This document shows, piece after piece, positions 1 to 13,600 of a stretch of DNA of 64,000 bases. Positions within the stretch are counted from its first letter, which is position 1. The number at the start of each line of letters is the position of its first letter. The notes beneath the pieces were generated by a model. That model was not told the DNA's origin. It saw only the letters and a program-made list of their open reading frames with translations, and made no database searches. Location: positions 291,640 to 355,639 of the forward strand of contig NMRA01000320.1 in NCBI GenBank assembly GCA_002633005.1, given 5' to 3'. The stretch is from Phoronis australis (Eukaryota > Phoronida > Phoronidae). Made by a program: the position numbers and the translations under genes.

Positions 1-2292
1 GGGGGGGGTATAAGGGCAAAAAATAATTGCTACAATAGGACACTCAATTCACGAAAATGAACTCAATCTTATGATGCCGCAAATCTAATGCGTGAATTCG
101 ACGTCAACTCAACTGCTTCATTTCGTATGCCATTTCTTGAATCAGGTATCAACTCAACAACTTAATTTTACCTCATTGTATCCTTTATCTCAAAAACAAA
201 GCTACTTCGTAAATTCAGTCGTGTTTAATAAAGTCAATTCTGTTTCGTCCGTGACATTTCGCATATTCAAATCGGTTAAGTCGATTCCGTTCTGTCACTT
301 CAACTGCGTTCCGTTGATGCAATGCCCCTAGTCACATTTTAGTCATGACTTGGGTGGTTCTAAAAATGTGACTGATAACTGACTAAACTGTGACTGACCA
401 AGGATAAAGGATCGGTTGTTGAAACTTTACTTTATAGGCTACACCAATTCCTCGTTCACGACGCCCTACATAATCATGCAGCTGCATAAACATTTGCGAT
501 GATAAACTAATAGGAATATGATATTTGAAATTTTATTCTCAAGCGCAAACAGATACACACGTCTACACGGGAAATAAATCTTCGAGTTAGTGAGCTTCGA
601 AACACCGGTTAACCTCACATAATACAACCACAAGAAAAAATCCTGAACAACATAAGACAGACGTGACTATAGATCTACAGTGTAAATCGTTCAATATTTC
701 GTAACAGCTATATTACCACACATTACCGTAGTTATAATAGATTCACACGACTAACCAGAATGTTTCGAAATCTAGATAAAGATATCCAGTGTACCAAAAA
801 GTTCAAGACTCAGAGAATTTTGCCTTCAACAGTTATAAATGTTCATGTTTTGAACTTCGATGAAATACGATTTGATGTTATTTTCCACTTATTATGGATT
901 TTTTCTTCTCAGCGTATTTCATTACGACTGTACACCAAATTGAAACTTAATGTAACAGAGCAAGTCTCCACTGAGCATCAAAAATGTGTATTTTTCCTCA
1001 TCAGGCATACGTCCAGTTCAGTTACACACGATGACGATCAATTTCATGTAGGCCAAGGAAGGAAACACCCTTCTCCTAAGCCTGTCGCTAGCGAAGTGCC
1101 CGACACACAGTCGCAACAAAGACATTTGCATAAGAATAACTGAACATTTGCAACTAAATAAGAATAACAATAAGCGTAAAGTTACGAACGTCCCATCACA
1201 TTAACATTTAAAAGTGAACAGTACCAACACCTGCGTAGCTGTAAGATCTAAAATGTTGTTGAAAGCAGTCTCATCTAGTTATAGAGATCTTACGTTACTA
1301 ATTGACGTGGTGATTGCGATCGTGACGACTTCACCTTTCTGTATGATAACTTATTTTTTAACTAATGATTTTTGACACGATGTTCGATTCTCATGTAGTT
1401 TGTCGTACTTTTTATTGTAAGGGAGAAGAATTAAAAAATGTGTTCCTACACGTAAAACTTTTGAAATGTGAGCCCATTGAATCTTGTCCTATTGAGTCTA
1501 ATATAGAAAAAGTGACAATTTCAATTTACGAGAGGGGTACTTAAGACTCATCATTTCAACCTTAATACAAGCATTCATATTGCTTGGAGACCGTCCAACT
1601 TTGAAATTTGATTAACAAAGTTGACGATACTTTCGAATACGCCTGCCAACTTACTAGAATCATACTCACTGGGTTGCTTAAATTTACCTACAAAGTGTTA
1701 CCACATGATAAACAATTCAAACTAAAGGAACTATCGGCCAGATAAACCGAATGTTGTCCTATACCAGAGAAGTTTCGTTAATCCAATAGGGACAGAGTCA
1801 TCATCACGTGCAATCGTACACATATCAAAAAACAACTTGCGATCGTTATGAGTCCAAATGACATTTGTAGGTACTCTAGCATTGGAATAGAGTTTCATGA
1901 CTGCAAAACGCGCAATCTTTCCAAAATATAATCTGCTGTTCCATTAAACATAAAATTAAAGTATCTCTTGGATTTTTCAAAATTTCTCCATAACATTTTG
2001 GTAAAATACCTGTTAGTTGACTGAATGAATGAGTGAGCAACACACGATAGAAAACCCATACGTAACATCCTCCCTTATACTGCTTAGCGTTTGTTATAAT
2101 ATATTACAAGAATTATTGACTTTCGCACTCGCATGTAGGCTTTCAGATCCTCGGTCATGGTCACATTTTCGGATCTGGAAACCTTCGTGAAAGCCAGTAA
2201 TCGTATAGACAATCTATAGGCCTAGACATGTTCTATGATTTTCCCTTTTGATTATAAGTAATCTTCATTGTCGTACATTGCCGGAATCTTAA
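1..2292. other. Region downstream of ZNFX1-like gene 1, no gene recognised
   Basis: I see no convincing coding exon here. A 127-codon open frame at 760-1143 (+) has no recognisable motif and looks like chance. The stretch just below 2293 should include the 3' untranslated region of the minus-strand ZNFX1-like gene. The first eight bases are a G run. Confidence 0.4.
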
Positions 2293-2483
2293 TTATTGAA
2301 ATTGTCCATAATTGCCTAAATTCGCCGCTTCTGACCACGCAGGATACGCAGCACCGTCCATTTCTGGTGCAAAATGGTTGGTGTCCAATAGGCGGTGATT
2401 CATACCACCAATCTTTTCCTTGCATTCTGGGCATGTGCTTTCCTCGGATGCTCCACCGCATTCACCTATGGCGTACACATGAT
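2293..2483 (-). CDS. Last exon of ZNFX1-like gene 1: RZ-type zinc finger
   Basis: Acceptor TTTTTCAG at 2484-2491 continues the phase-1 codon from 4828 (A|AT gives Asn). The joined protein reads KCPNNHVYAIGECGGA across the junction. It goes on with CPECKEKIGG and NHRLL, then an EMDGA...PAWSEAAN tail and a stop. This is the RZ finger shared by ZNFX1 and RNF213. The recovered Cys/His set (C-P-N-x-H, G-E-C, C-P-E-C) is complete. The intron it leaves behind is 2344 bp and mostly Penelope-like sequence. Confidence 0.92.
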
Positions 2484-5400
2484 CTGAAAAAGATGTGGTC
2501 AATGTTTAATAGAATACGATTGAACTGATTCCAATGTGAAACATCTTGTACAGTTTTTAGTCGTTCTTAAGTAATTTTCCAACAACGTATATTCTACTGT
2601 AAGAGGTAAAACCCTGGAATGAACCTTCATCTAGGTTTAGAATTTGGCACAGTGCTATTTGGCTATACTTCCGGAGCAAGTTTTCAGATATACAGAATTG
2701 ATTGAACACATCACACTTTTCATTGTTGGCAGTCTTTATTCCGTTACGTTCATATCTTCGGAATAAAACTTTACTCTCAACGGAACACAGATAAAGTAAC
2801 TGACCTAGCGACATAATTAAAAGGTACACGATATTTCGAAACACACTTGTTTCATTCTCAAGGGAAGATAAAATGACGCAGTAATGCCACCACAGAGCAA
2901 AAACTGATGACACACACAGTTGGACACGGGGTGTGTGAAATACTGCAAAGAATGACTAATGAAGGGGGAGGGGGTAACAGGAAAGTCACGCAAACAAGTG
3001 TAACGGGCAGCGCGACCCTGTATGCTGCTCATTCAAAGCAGACTTCTCAAATGCAATCAAAAAAGACTCCAATACTTTCAACCGCAGCACATCGTGCTCT
3101 ACGTACCTAATTGACGTGTTTTCCACGATTTCTTGACGGGTGATTTTACGTTTGTGACATTGCAGAAGATGATTTTGGATAGATACATAGATAACCGACG
3201 GGAAAGACGGCAAACCGTTTGACCAATGTAACATTATTTGACGTCTGAACTAAGACATTCGTTCATAGGGCATACAAACTCATAAACAACACTACACTGG
3301 TTAACGGGGCGGACTTTCGCTTTACAAATGTTATTTTTCATGACCAAGTTGGAGGACTTCCTATTCCGATAATAAATAATAACATCGAGGTAATCATCAG
3401 GCTTACAAACTTTAACATCATCTCTAATAATTTTCTTAATGGCGTGTTCGTCCTGGAGGTAATTATTAGACATTACATTTTTGTAAAATATCTTTTTGGT
3501 CACACCTGTCCGGCGTGCAGGGACTTCATAGTTAGTTCTGGACACGAATCGCTTAATATAGAAGTCTACAAAAGCATTGGTGTACCCATTATGCACCAGT
3601 GTTGTCTTATGCGATCTACCTCTTGATTAAACAATAGCCAGTTGGACGACACCGAATACGCCCTCTTTAAGAAGTTGATCAAAACTTCGACCTTATACCG
3701 CTCAGGGCACTCACTTTTGGCGTGGAGACAGAAACCTTTATCAGTAGGCTTGTGGTAAACTGATGTAGAAAATTCGGATGGAGAATGGTTCACAAGAACG
3801 TCCAAAAACGGAATCTTGTCATTTACGGGAAGCTCGTGGGTAAACTTCAATACAGAGTGACGCTCAAGTTCATCCCGTACTGATAACAAGTCATCAAAAG
3901 CACAATAAACAAAAATATCATCTACATGGCGTGTCCGCCCCGTTACCCAATGTTGTGTTGTGTGTGAGTTTGTATGCCCTATGAACAAATGTATTCGTTA
4001 ACGAATGTCTTCGTTCAAACGTCAAACAATGCTACATTGGTCAAACGGTTTGCCGTCTTTCCAGTCGGTTTTCTATGCATCTTCAAAATGGCGCCATCAT
4101 AGATTCATTTTCTGCAATGTCACAAACGTAAAATCACCTGTCAAGAAATCGTGTAAATCACGCTAATTCGGTGCGTAGAGCACGATGTGCTGCGGTTGAA
4201 AGTATTAGAGTCCCTTTTAATTGCATTTGAGAAGCCTGGTTGGAATGAGCAGGAAACAGGGTCGCGCCGCACGTTACACTTGTTTGCGTGAATATCCTGT
4301 TAGACCCCTTCATTAGTCATCCTTTGCAGTATTTCACACCCGCCGTGTCCCACTGTGTGTGTCATCAACTTTTGCACTGTAGTGGCATTACTGCGTCATT
4401 TATCTTCACTTGAGAATGAAACAAGTATGTTTCGAAATATCGTGTGCCTTTTAATTATGTCGCTAGGTCAGTTACTTTATCTATGTTCCGTTGAGAGTAG
4501 TTTTATGTCGAAGATATCAACGTAACGGAATAAAGACTGTCAACAATGAAAAGTGTCGTGTGTTCAATCAATTCAACAGTGCTATTTGTGAATAAATTAA
4601 ATGCCCTTCGTACTACTGGCATACTGAACAAGGTGGTCCTTATTATGTTCTCTTTTTCTTTTCCTATGTAAGATAACTTCATGAGAAACCTAACTAAAAG
4701 ACGAAAAGTATCATTCCTAGATTCTCACAGCAAACCATATTCTGGGATGTTCATTCGCAATTTTCGTCTATTCATAAGCAGATTAGGTAGTAAAATTTTC
4801 CACTAATGAAAACAATCAATTACTTACTATTTGGACATTTGAACCAATGGCCTTTTCTTCCAAACCCCATAGCTTTCACTATCTGTACTCGGTCTTCGTC
4901 AGTAATTCCAAGTCCACCAACCAATTTATTAACTTCCTGTAACTTTGCCTTGATTTCTTTCTCAAGCTCACTATCCACACGCCTCCCATTCGTTAATATG
5001 AGACCGACTTCACTGAGCAGTACATCAACTTCAGGCGGTTTGTTGTGGTTACTGCTCATGCGCAGGATGTGGTAGTTAACAGTTAAAGACATTCGTACGA
5101 GTTCTGTGTTTATGTCACTGGTTTCTTGATCACTGATGTGATTGCGTGACTTCACAACAAATTCTTCCAGCTCACTCAGGTCTGCAAGCAATGCATAACC
5201 GACATTTTCATCACCAGTGCATACATTTTCTTGACGTGCATTTATTCCCTCATCCAACCCTGGATGTTTTGACAGCCTCTCAATTCCGTCGAATGTGGCC
5301 CACTTTAAAATGTCTTTCTTCACTTTGTTTCCAAGAGATCTAATTTGCTTTACGAAGGCAAACTGATTCTTTAAAACATAAAATTTCATCATGGAAAGAG

Positions 5401-8400
5401 TGCAGTATGGTCGTTCCAACATAGGTAACAACTCATTTAAAAGTGAATCAGGACCAGACGTCATTAGTTCTTCACGCAGAGTATCGACTTCTTTTTTCAA
5501 GATGTCATCATCTCCAACCATTTGTCTTTTCACCGCTTCAATATCTACAAGTATCTGGTTGAGGATTGTTCCGTATCTTCGATTGCACCTGATAACTGTT
5601 TTACATCTTGGGCATGTCTTCATTTGAATCTCAACTTTACCGCTACTGGTATCTTCAGCGAGGTCCATCCACTTGTCTAATCCGGACATCTCAAAGACAT
5701 GACCACAGTCTTCTAGCTCCACAAACAGGGCGCTTTCCTCGTCCTCGTTTCCAAAAAAGATTTCTGTCACCTCATTTTTGTCACATATGCGACACAGTTT
5801 TGGGCAAATTTCCCCACAGATGCCAATACATGGATGACCACACTTTAGAACCGACCTGCACGGCTGATCACACCGTGGTCTGTTGCAGGGCTCGCTACAA
5901 AGCATATCGCATTTGTGGTGTCTACAGCCCCATTCACAGCGTTCTTTACAAGGTATGCACGGTTTGCCACACTGGCGGGTGCATTTACTATGTTTGCACC
6001 TGTTCTGACATAGCTCCTGGCACGGTGGGCAATTGCTTGTGCAAGGTTCTTTGCAAAAATGACCACAGACAAGCGTACGTCCACAGCTTTGTTTACAAGA
6101 AACATGTAGACGACCCTGCCGGCATGTGCCACACGTACCAACACAGTCGTGGCCACACAAAAGCTTTGTCTGGCACGTTTGGGGACATTTGAAATTATCG
6201 GAATTCCAGTAACATTCCATTTCCACGTTGTGGCCGCATGGCCCCTGTCGAGTGACAACTTCAGAACATTTTAGTGTGCATGGTTCTCCGCATTTCTTTT
6301 TACACGTGTGACCGCACCCTGTAAGAAACTTGATGCACTTTTCCTGGCAGGTAAACTCAGAAGGGTGCACGTGACATTCCATCAGCTGTTCATGACCACA
6401 TGTTGGCATTTTCTTAGGCACACGGATCGCACATGGGTCACACATCTGATAGCATTTCTTCTTGCACTTGTGGTTGTAAGTGCATAGCTTCTTGTCACAC
6501 ACTTTCTTGCATTTGATTGTATAGTGTTCGTCACGGTGACACCTTTTCGGACAGCTGTGACCACACTCTAGGCGAACGGTACACGGTTGGGTACAACCTC
6601 CGTCGGGAGCTTTCCTGAAATCTTCAGCACTCTTTGCATGAATTGTCTTATCCTTATGGTTCTCACAGCGCAATATCAATTCATTTCCTATGAACTTTTC
6701 TTGCTTTGCTATTCTCACTAAATCTCTCCACAACGTTGTTTTAATGTTCGATTCGAGAAGATCAAAATTCCCAATTACGAACATTCCCTTTCGTGCTCGA
6801 GAGAGAGCAACGCAGACACGATTTTCAACAGACAGGAAACCAATATTTCCATTAGGGTTGCTACGCACCAAGGACAGAAGGATGATATCATTTTCTTCAC
6901 CTTGGAAGTTGTCAACTGTTGTTGAACGTACACCAGTGAGGCATTCACTCCTTTTCATGTACTCCTGTATCTTCAACAACTGATCGAAGTAGAATGTTAG
7001 TACCGTAATTTGACTGACTGAGTAACCTTGTAAAACCAGATAACGGCACAGAGCAGTAATGTACTTGGCTTCGTGAATGTTCGATTTGCCTTTCAGTTCT
7101 TCGCTGAACGTCTCGTGGTGACCATGGTTGATGAAGAAAAGGTTTTTCGATACTCCCCTGATGTCATCAAAATTATTCACGCTGTCGTCATTTTCCAAAT
7201 CTGGATATATTGGTCTCATTAGCTTTGCAATTATCGGTCGCATTCTGTGCTGACGTTGCAAACAGTTGTGAGCAATGTTGTTTACAACTAATCTCTCAAA
7301 CAAAGATATTTCGAGATTAAACCTCTTTGCCAATTCGTCCACATTAGCACTAGGTCGAAGTTGTTTATGGTCACCAATAAGAATAAGATGTTGACAACCT
7401 TCACTAAGTGAGGTAACGATGTGAGCTTCAAATACCTCTGCTGCCTCTTCAACTATCACGATCTTTGGTTTAATTTGCTGAAGAGCCGCTTTGTATTTAG
7501 CAGCGCACGTTGTAGTCATTCCAAGAATTGTAGAGCTTCTCATAATATGCACATCGTTTTGCATATTAATTTCTTGAAGTCGTTGGTACTCGCGATCATA
7601 TCGTCTCTGCAGGCTTCGTATGTTATCTTTCAAATTCCGGATGTATTTGTTGATCCAGAAGCGATACAGTCTCCTGCGGTCTACTACAGAAAGTGTCCAC
7701 ACGTCAGTAACACGTCCCACTTCCACTTCTGTCATAGCGTCAGTGTTGTGCATTATTTCCATTATTTTATTCCTTCCATCCTTGTTATTGTCTTGAATTC
7801 TCCACACGATGTGATCAATTTGATCTGGGTCGATTTTATTCACGTTTACTTCCCAAGTTTTTTTTGCTTTTGCGCGATTAATTATACAACGTAAATCCTC
7901 TGGTTGAACTGCTGTCATGTTATCGTCACCAATGTCATTAATGGCAGTTGCTTCTTCATTGCTGTTTTCGTCTACGTCTTCATAACCTGCATATGCGCGA
8001 TTAAGTGTACAACGTAAATCCTCTTGTTGAACTGGTGTCACATTATCGTCATCAATGTCATCTATGTACAACTGATCTTGCATGGTAGCTGCGTCTTCTA
8101 CCAGAAATTCTTCATAATCGTCATTGCTGTTTTCGTCTACGTCTTCATAACCTGCATTTGCGCGATTAAGTTTACAACGTAAATCCTCTTGTTGAACTGG
8201 TGTCATGTTAGTGTCATCAACGTTTTCGTCTACGTCTTCATGATCTGCATTAGTGCGATTAAGTTTACAACGTAAATCCTCTTGTTGAACTGGTGTCATG
8301 TTATTGTCATCAACGTCATCTATGTACAACTGATCTTGCATGGTAGCTGCGTCTTCCACCAGAATATCTTCCCAATAATCATTGCTGTTGTCGTCTACGT

Positions 8401-10573
8401 CTTCTGGACCTTCTTGGTGTTCATCACACACATCCTTTCCTGTTGAAAGGCCAAGCCAATCCAAAAAAACAGACCACGGTGGATTAGTGTTCATCCGAAG
8501 ACCGTCGCACATTTCGTTATATTTGGATCCTTCGAGATAAGTACCCTTACTATTAGATTTTCTGGTTGCTATATCATTGATCAGGAAACCTTCGTACAGA
8601 TGGTCGCCCATGAAGTCTTTTACATAATCGATTTTAACATAACTCTTCGTTTCTTCAATACGAGCAGTCATCCGATTAATATTATTCCGCAAAGAATTCA
8701 TTTTTATTCTTGTATCTCGCAAACCGCGGAATATGAGCATTGGTGTGACCTTGTTTCGTTTTTTCTCCTTCCTTAGGTTTTTCAAAATGCAGTTTTGAAG
8801 GACAGTGCTTTTACTTCGCCCCCCAACTCTTACAATTCCACTTTTTTCAAATTTGTGAATTCCTTCTAGAAATTGATCTAAAGCGTGGTTCGTATAGCAG
8901 ACGATGAAAATTGGGGTGTTGTCGTTTGTATCTTCCCTATCACGCCAGTGCGTTTTGTTGCGAAGAAGAACTTCTACAATCTTCAGACCAACGTACGTTT
9001 TGCCGGTACCAGGAGGACCTTGAATAACAGCAAGCTCTTTGGTAAGCGCTGTCCTAACTGCCTCAAGCTGAGAATCGTCGAAATACTCTGAACGAGGCCA
9101 ATGAGTGGTCGTCAATAGGGGCGTAGATACGCTTTCTTTAAACAGGGGAGTGAGGTCATATGACTCAACATACTTATCCAATAAGTATGCAGGCGGTTTT
9201 ATTTTCGACAGTTCGCATTTAATAATGTATTTCTGAAAGGGAAAGTTGGTCTCGTTCATATGTTGAAGAGCTTTCAAAACATGGCGATACGCTTCAAAAT
9301 ATGCTGAAGTTTCGACCATCGTAAAAATATCACCTGCCGTCAAACCGGTCCACTCACTGTGGTCATTGTGGTGACTTTCGAATCGAACTTCAAGTTCTCC
9401 ATTAACTAGATCTTTAGGTTCCCTATTAGAAACAGTGGCGAACAATAATGTTTTGAAATCATCGTTTGAAAGACACAAGAGTGCACCAAATATCAGACGT
9501 TTCGAAATTTTCCAATTAATTCTTTTCATTTTACTCACATCAAACTTAATTCGATACGTTATACCGTTGTGTGCGCAGACAGGATGCAGGACGCGGACCC
9601 CATGGTAAAATTTTACGTTTTGCATTTGACTTGCAGAACCTGGTTTTGTTTTGATATCCAAATATTCTTCGATACTTTCTCGCAGTGGTCCGACAAAATC
9701 CTCGCAAAGTAAACGAAAATGAATATCGAGATATGTCTCGACATCTTGGAACTTCCCTTGAACTTTGTTTGCCCTGAGAAATGGTTTTTTGTTTGTCATA
9801 TCCTCTATCTGTGGGAATATAGACTTGTCCCGTAAAGAATCCGGCCATTCAGCAGCAGTTCCCCCTTCTGCATCCCGAGCACGTGTGCAAAATTGCTGGG
9901 CGAGGTTGTTGCGTAACTGAATAACCTTTGACAACTCTTCTTCTATTTGTTGTGTTACAATAGCGCTAGTGCTCCCGAGAGATTTGATCTGTCCATCGAT
10001 GTGATTTACAACCAACATGACGTCAATATAAGATTCGGGCACACGAGTCAACAGCACTTTTAAAATGATAAGAAGGGATAATAGTGGTCTCTGAAATGAG
10101 CACTGGCGATCAAAGGACTGTTCCATTGACATCTCCGTTAAGTAATTAGGAATGACACTCTTCATGAAGCTGGAGTTTCGAATGATATCCAAAAGTTTAG
10201 ACTGATGACTCGGGTATGAGCTCTGAGAGCAAGCCTTTTCAAGGATTCCAAGGAGACGAACAGTCCTGTCAGGTTTCATAACGTCAACTGAAAGAACAGA
10301 TTACAAACTTTGTGGTATTGAACAAATCATCAAATTGTCTTCAAATTTAAAGCTGTTGATTAGTTGTACAGCCACCCATGCGTGCTGTTACTTTTACAAC
10401 TTACCCGTCCTCTTAAAAAAGTACTCAAGTATTTTTTTTCGCATTTGATTAAAAAACTGTGCACGCATTTCACATTGGAAAATTACAACACTGCAGGTAT
10501 CATAGAATTTCATGAGCATACCAACTTTTTCACAACAGGAATTACAATGCCATGTACAAGTCATGAAGTCGAG

Positions 10574-10611
<38 letters not shown>

Positions 10612-13600
10612 CACACACACACACCCGCACACGCACACGCACACACACTCGCCACACCCATAGCAAGGATCAATCAATGGTTATTAGAAAAACAATGGCG
10701 CCATAGGGGTCTATCTATCATTGGAACTATTTTGTTAGCAAGTTTTTGAATGTATAAGTTTTCCTATATTAAATATAGATTTCTTGAGCGAAGGTAAATA
10801 ATTTTTTTCTTAAACGCATGTTGTGGATGTGTAAATTTGCCAGGCAAATCAAGAGATACACATTTTTTATCTTTTCCAAAAAGTTCATAGAAATGAAATT
10901 TAAGGCAATTCCCGTTTTAGTATAATTTGGCAGCAATGCCTCTTAACGAACTCTGCAATTCCTGTTTTATGTAAAATCCAGTTTCGAAAGGAGTCGCAAA
11001 AGAACTGAAAAACATTGCAAACCAAAGGAGATGGATTAAAATTTCTGGCTCCTTTTTACAAAAAGTGCACGAGTTTGAAGACAAGATTCCACTTTTACAA
11101 AGGAAGGTATTGAGACTAATTATTCCATGAATAAATCTCATCAATTTAACACCACATGTAAAACTAATAGAACCTTTGTATGCCTTTCTTCACCCGTCAC
11201 TAGTTAAATCAAAATTCAAATTTAACTCCTATATAACTTATATTTTAGTTTAGGTTTTCTACAGAGCTGTTTATCAGAGACCACAGATCTCTTATTTACT
11301 CATTTCTGTGATACTAAGTGAGTTAATTGTTTTTGATAGTGGGGAAGGTGTACATCAGAGTGGTCGTTTAGTGACCAATTGAGAAATTTAAGGAATGATT
11401 TTCTTAAACCAAGAAATGAGAAGTGAATGGTGGAAAGAAACGGAACGCTGTACAGAATTTTTGATATGACTTCAATTTACCCTCAGTACAAAGAAGGTCA
11501 AATATATAACTAATGAAGAAAACATATTGACTGCTGATAAAAATGTTCGAATTATATTAAAGTGGTTCATATATCTACCATATTTATCCCCAGTGTGACG
11601 CCAGCAAATTATTCATAAGCATTGAGTGAATGCTTCTTTCCAGAACTTGTTTCTGATGCCTTTTTGACAATGTTCAAAGAAATGTTCACCAAAATGTGAG
11701 GAGTTACAGACAGAAAAAGGTTTGTTTAGTTTCAAAATATGAATCCATAGTTCATCACCATCTGTAATTAATTTCTGTTGCCATGACAGCTTTATTAAAA
11801 AGTATAAACATGAATCATTTTGCAATCACCTTGTGAAAATTCTTGTATCATTGTGTCCCTTTTAAATCTGTCGTTTTTCCCTTTCCAAATAAAATTGAAG
11901 AATAATTTTGTAAAAGAGCCAGTGTTTCCTTTGGGGGATAAGGTAGCGAAGTGAACAGGTGAACACGTGTTGGCAGAATAAATGACTTAATTATGGTTAT
12001 CCTTCCAAGAGTAGTTACAGGTCTTCTCGACCAAGACAATAAATCTCTATGTATGTTATTAAAAAATTTTCTGTATAATTATACATCAATATCTCACCTA
12101 GATTCACGCAATGTTTTATATCCAAAAGTGTAAAATGAGGTTTAGACCATGAAAGATCAGTTTCCTGACGTAGCTTATTTTTGTTCCATTTCGAAGAGCC
12201 GATCCAAATACAATGCGTTTTTTGCGTAATGGGTTTTAAGCCCAAAAATTTATTGGCTTGTTTAAGTAGATCCAATGAATCTGTAAGAGAACAATAAAAA
12301 CCATCTGGGGTAAGAACAGTGTAATCTGAGCTCTTATCCTCTACGTTGATTCCTTTTATAATATCATTTTGTCGAAACAAAATTACCATGATTTCTCCAC
12401 AAAACAGGAAAAGGTGTGGTGAAAGCGGGTAGCCTTGACGGTAGCTTCTACCTACTTGAAAGTACTCAGAATAAAGCCGTGTTGTATAACACACATCCAA
12501 GCACCATTGTTTATCAATCGAATCCATTCATGGAACTGAACTCCAAAGTTGAAAAACTTCAGACAGTTGTATAAGAATTGCCACGAAACTGGATCAAAGG
12601 CTTTGTTACTGCAGACTGCCATGTCATGTTATTCTGATTTACACGTACGAATACGCGTGTTTCCCGCCTTGCAACTAGACTTGTTACTGTATAGTTCTTG
12701 TGTCAGATGTCTCTCTCTCTCTCTGACTGCTTATTTTCGTGGCGTCTTTTTCGAATGTCATTCCACAAACGTATATGGTGGAGAAACGTCCAATGTACAT
12801 ACAGTTATTCAACGGAATTTTAGTTGGACTTGGGGCGATATCGGCGTAAGTGCTCGTGTTCATTCATATAAACTAGTTTATTTGCATTAATTGGTATATT
12901 AGTTTTCCCCTGTTCTGTCAGGTGTATTAACATTTTGAGCTCTTGCTATTAAGGTATGCTCTTTGCCCGTCGTCATTTTCCTGGACGTTGTCCGGAGAAT
13001 TGAATTGTCATATACATGGTATAGCATTAGGTAACATGTAAATTTGAACATAGTTTTTTGTTATATTTCAGGTTACCTACTACTACTACTTATTCTGCTG
13101 ACAATAAAAGAGTAAAGCCCCCCAGATCCTCTTCTGTTTTGCTCCAACAGGCTTTCTGAAGTCTACCAGGACTAAAAGTATTGGAGTATTTTTTCTTCAA
13201 CATAATGCATCAAGTCATAAACAGCTGTAGTGTTTTCACCAATAAAACAGCCCTTGAATAAAATGAAAAGCTTTTTTGGTTTGAGTGTATTAAACTATAA
13301 CTGTTTTAACGCGATCGGCTATGCAACCCAAAAGACTCCTATAAGAACTGTTCAGCAAAGACATTGGTCTCCAGTTGGCTTATTATTCTCTTGGTTTATT
13401 AGACTTTGGAATAATAGAGATTATGCCTTGCGACTGAGATATTGGTAAATGACCAGTTTTGAAACTGTTATTATACAAGCATACTAAAAAATTGATAAAT
13501 TTTTCCAAAACAACTTGAAAAAATCGGCTGGGAATCCGTCAAGACCGGGATTTTTTTTCATTTATCATGCTTTTGACAAATGGGCTTTGTCTACAGTTAT

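Noticed and set aside
5608-6258. Cys-rich open frames on both strands over the NFX1 finger region
   Set aside because: They are shadows of the zinc-finger coding sequence in other frames.
10364-10706. Open frames over the CA microsatellite
   Set aside because: His/Thr and Val/Cys runs come from the dinucleotide repeat; there is no motif outside it.
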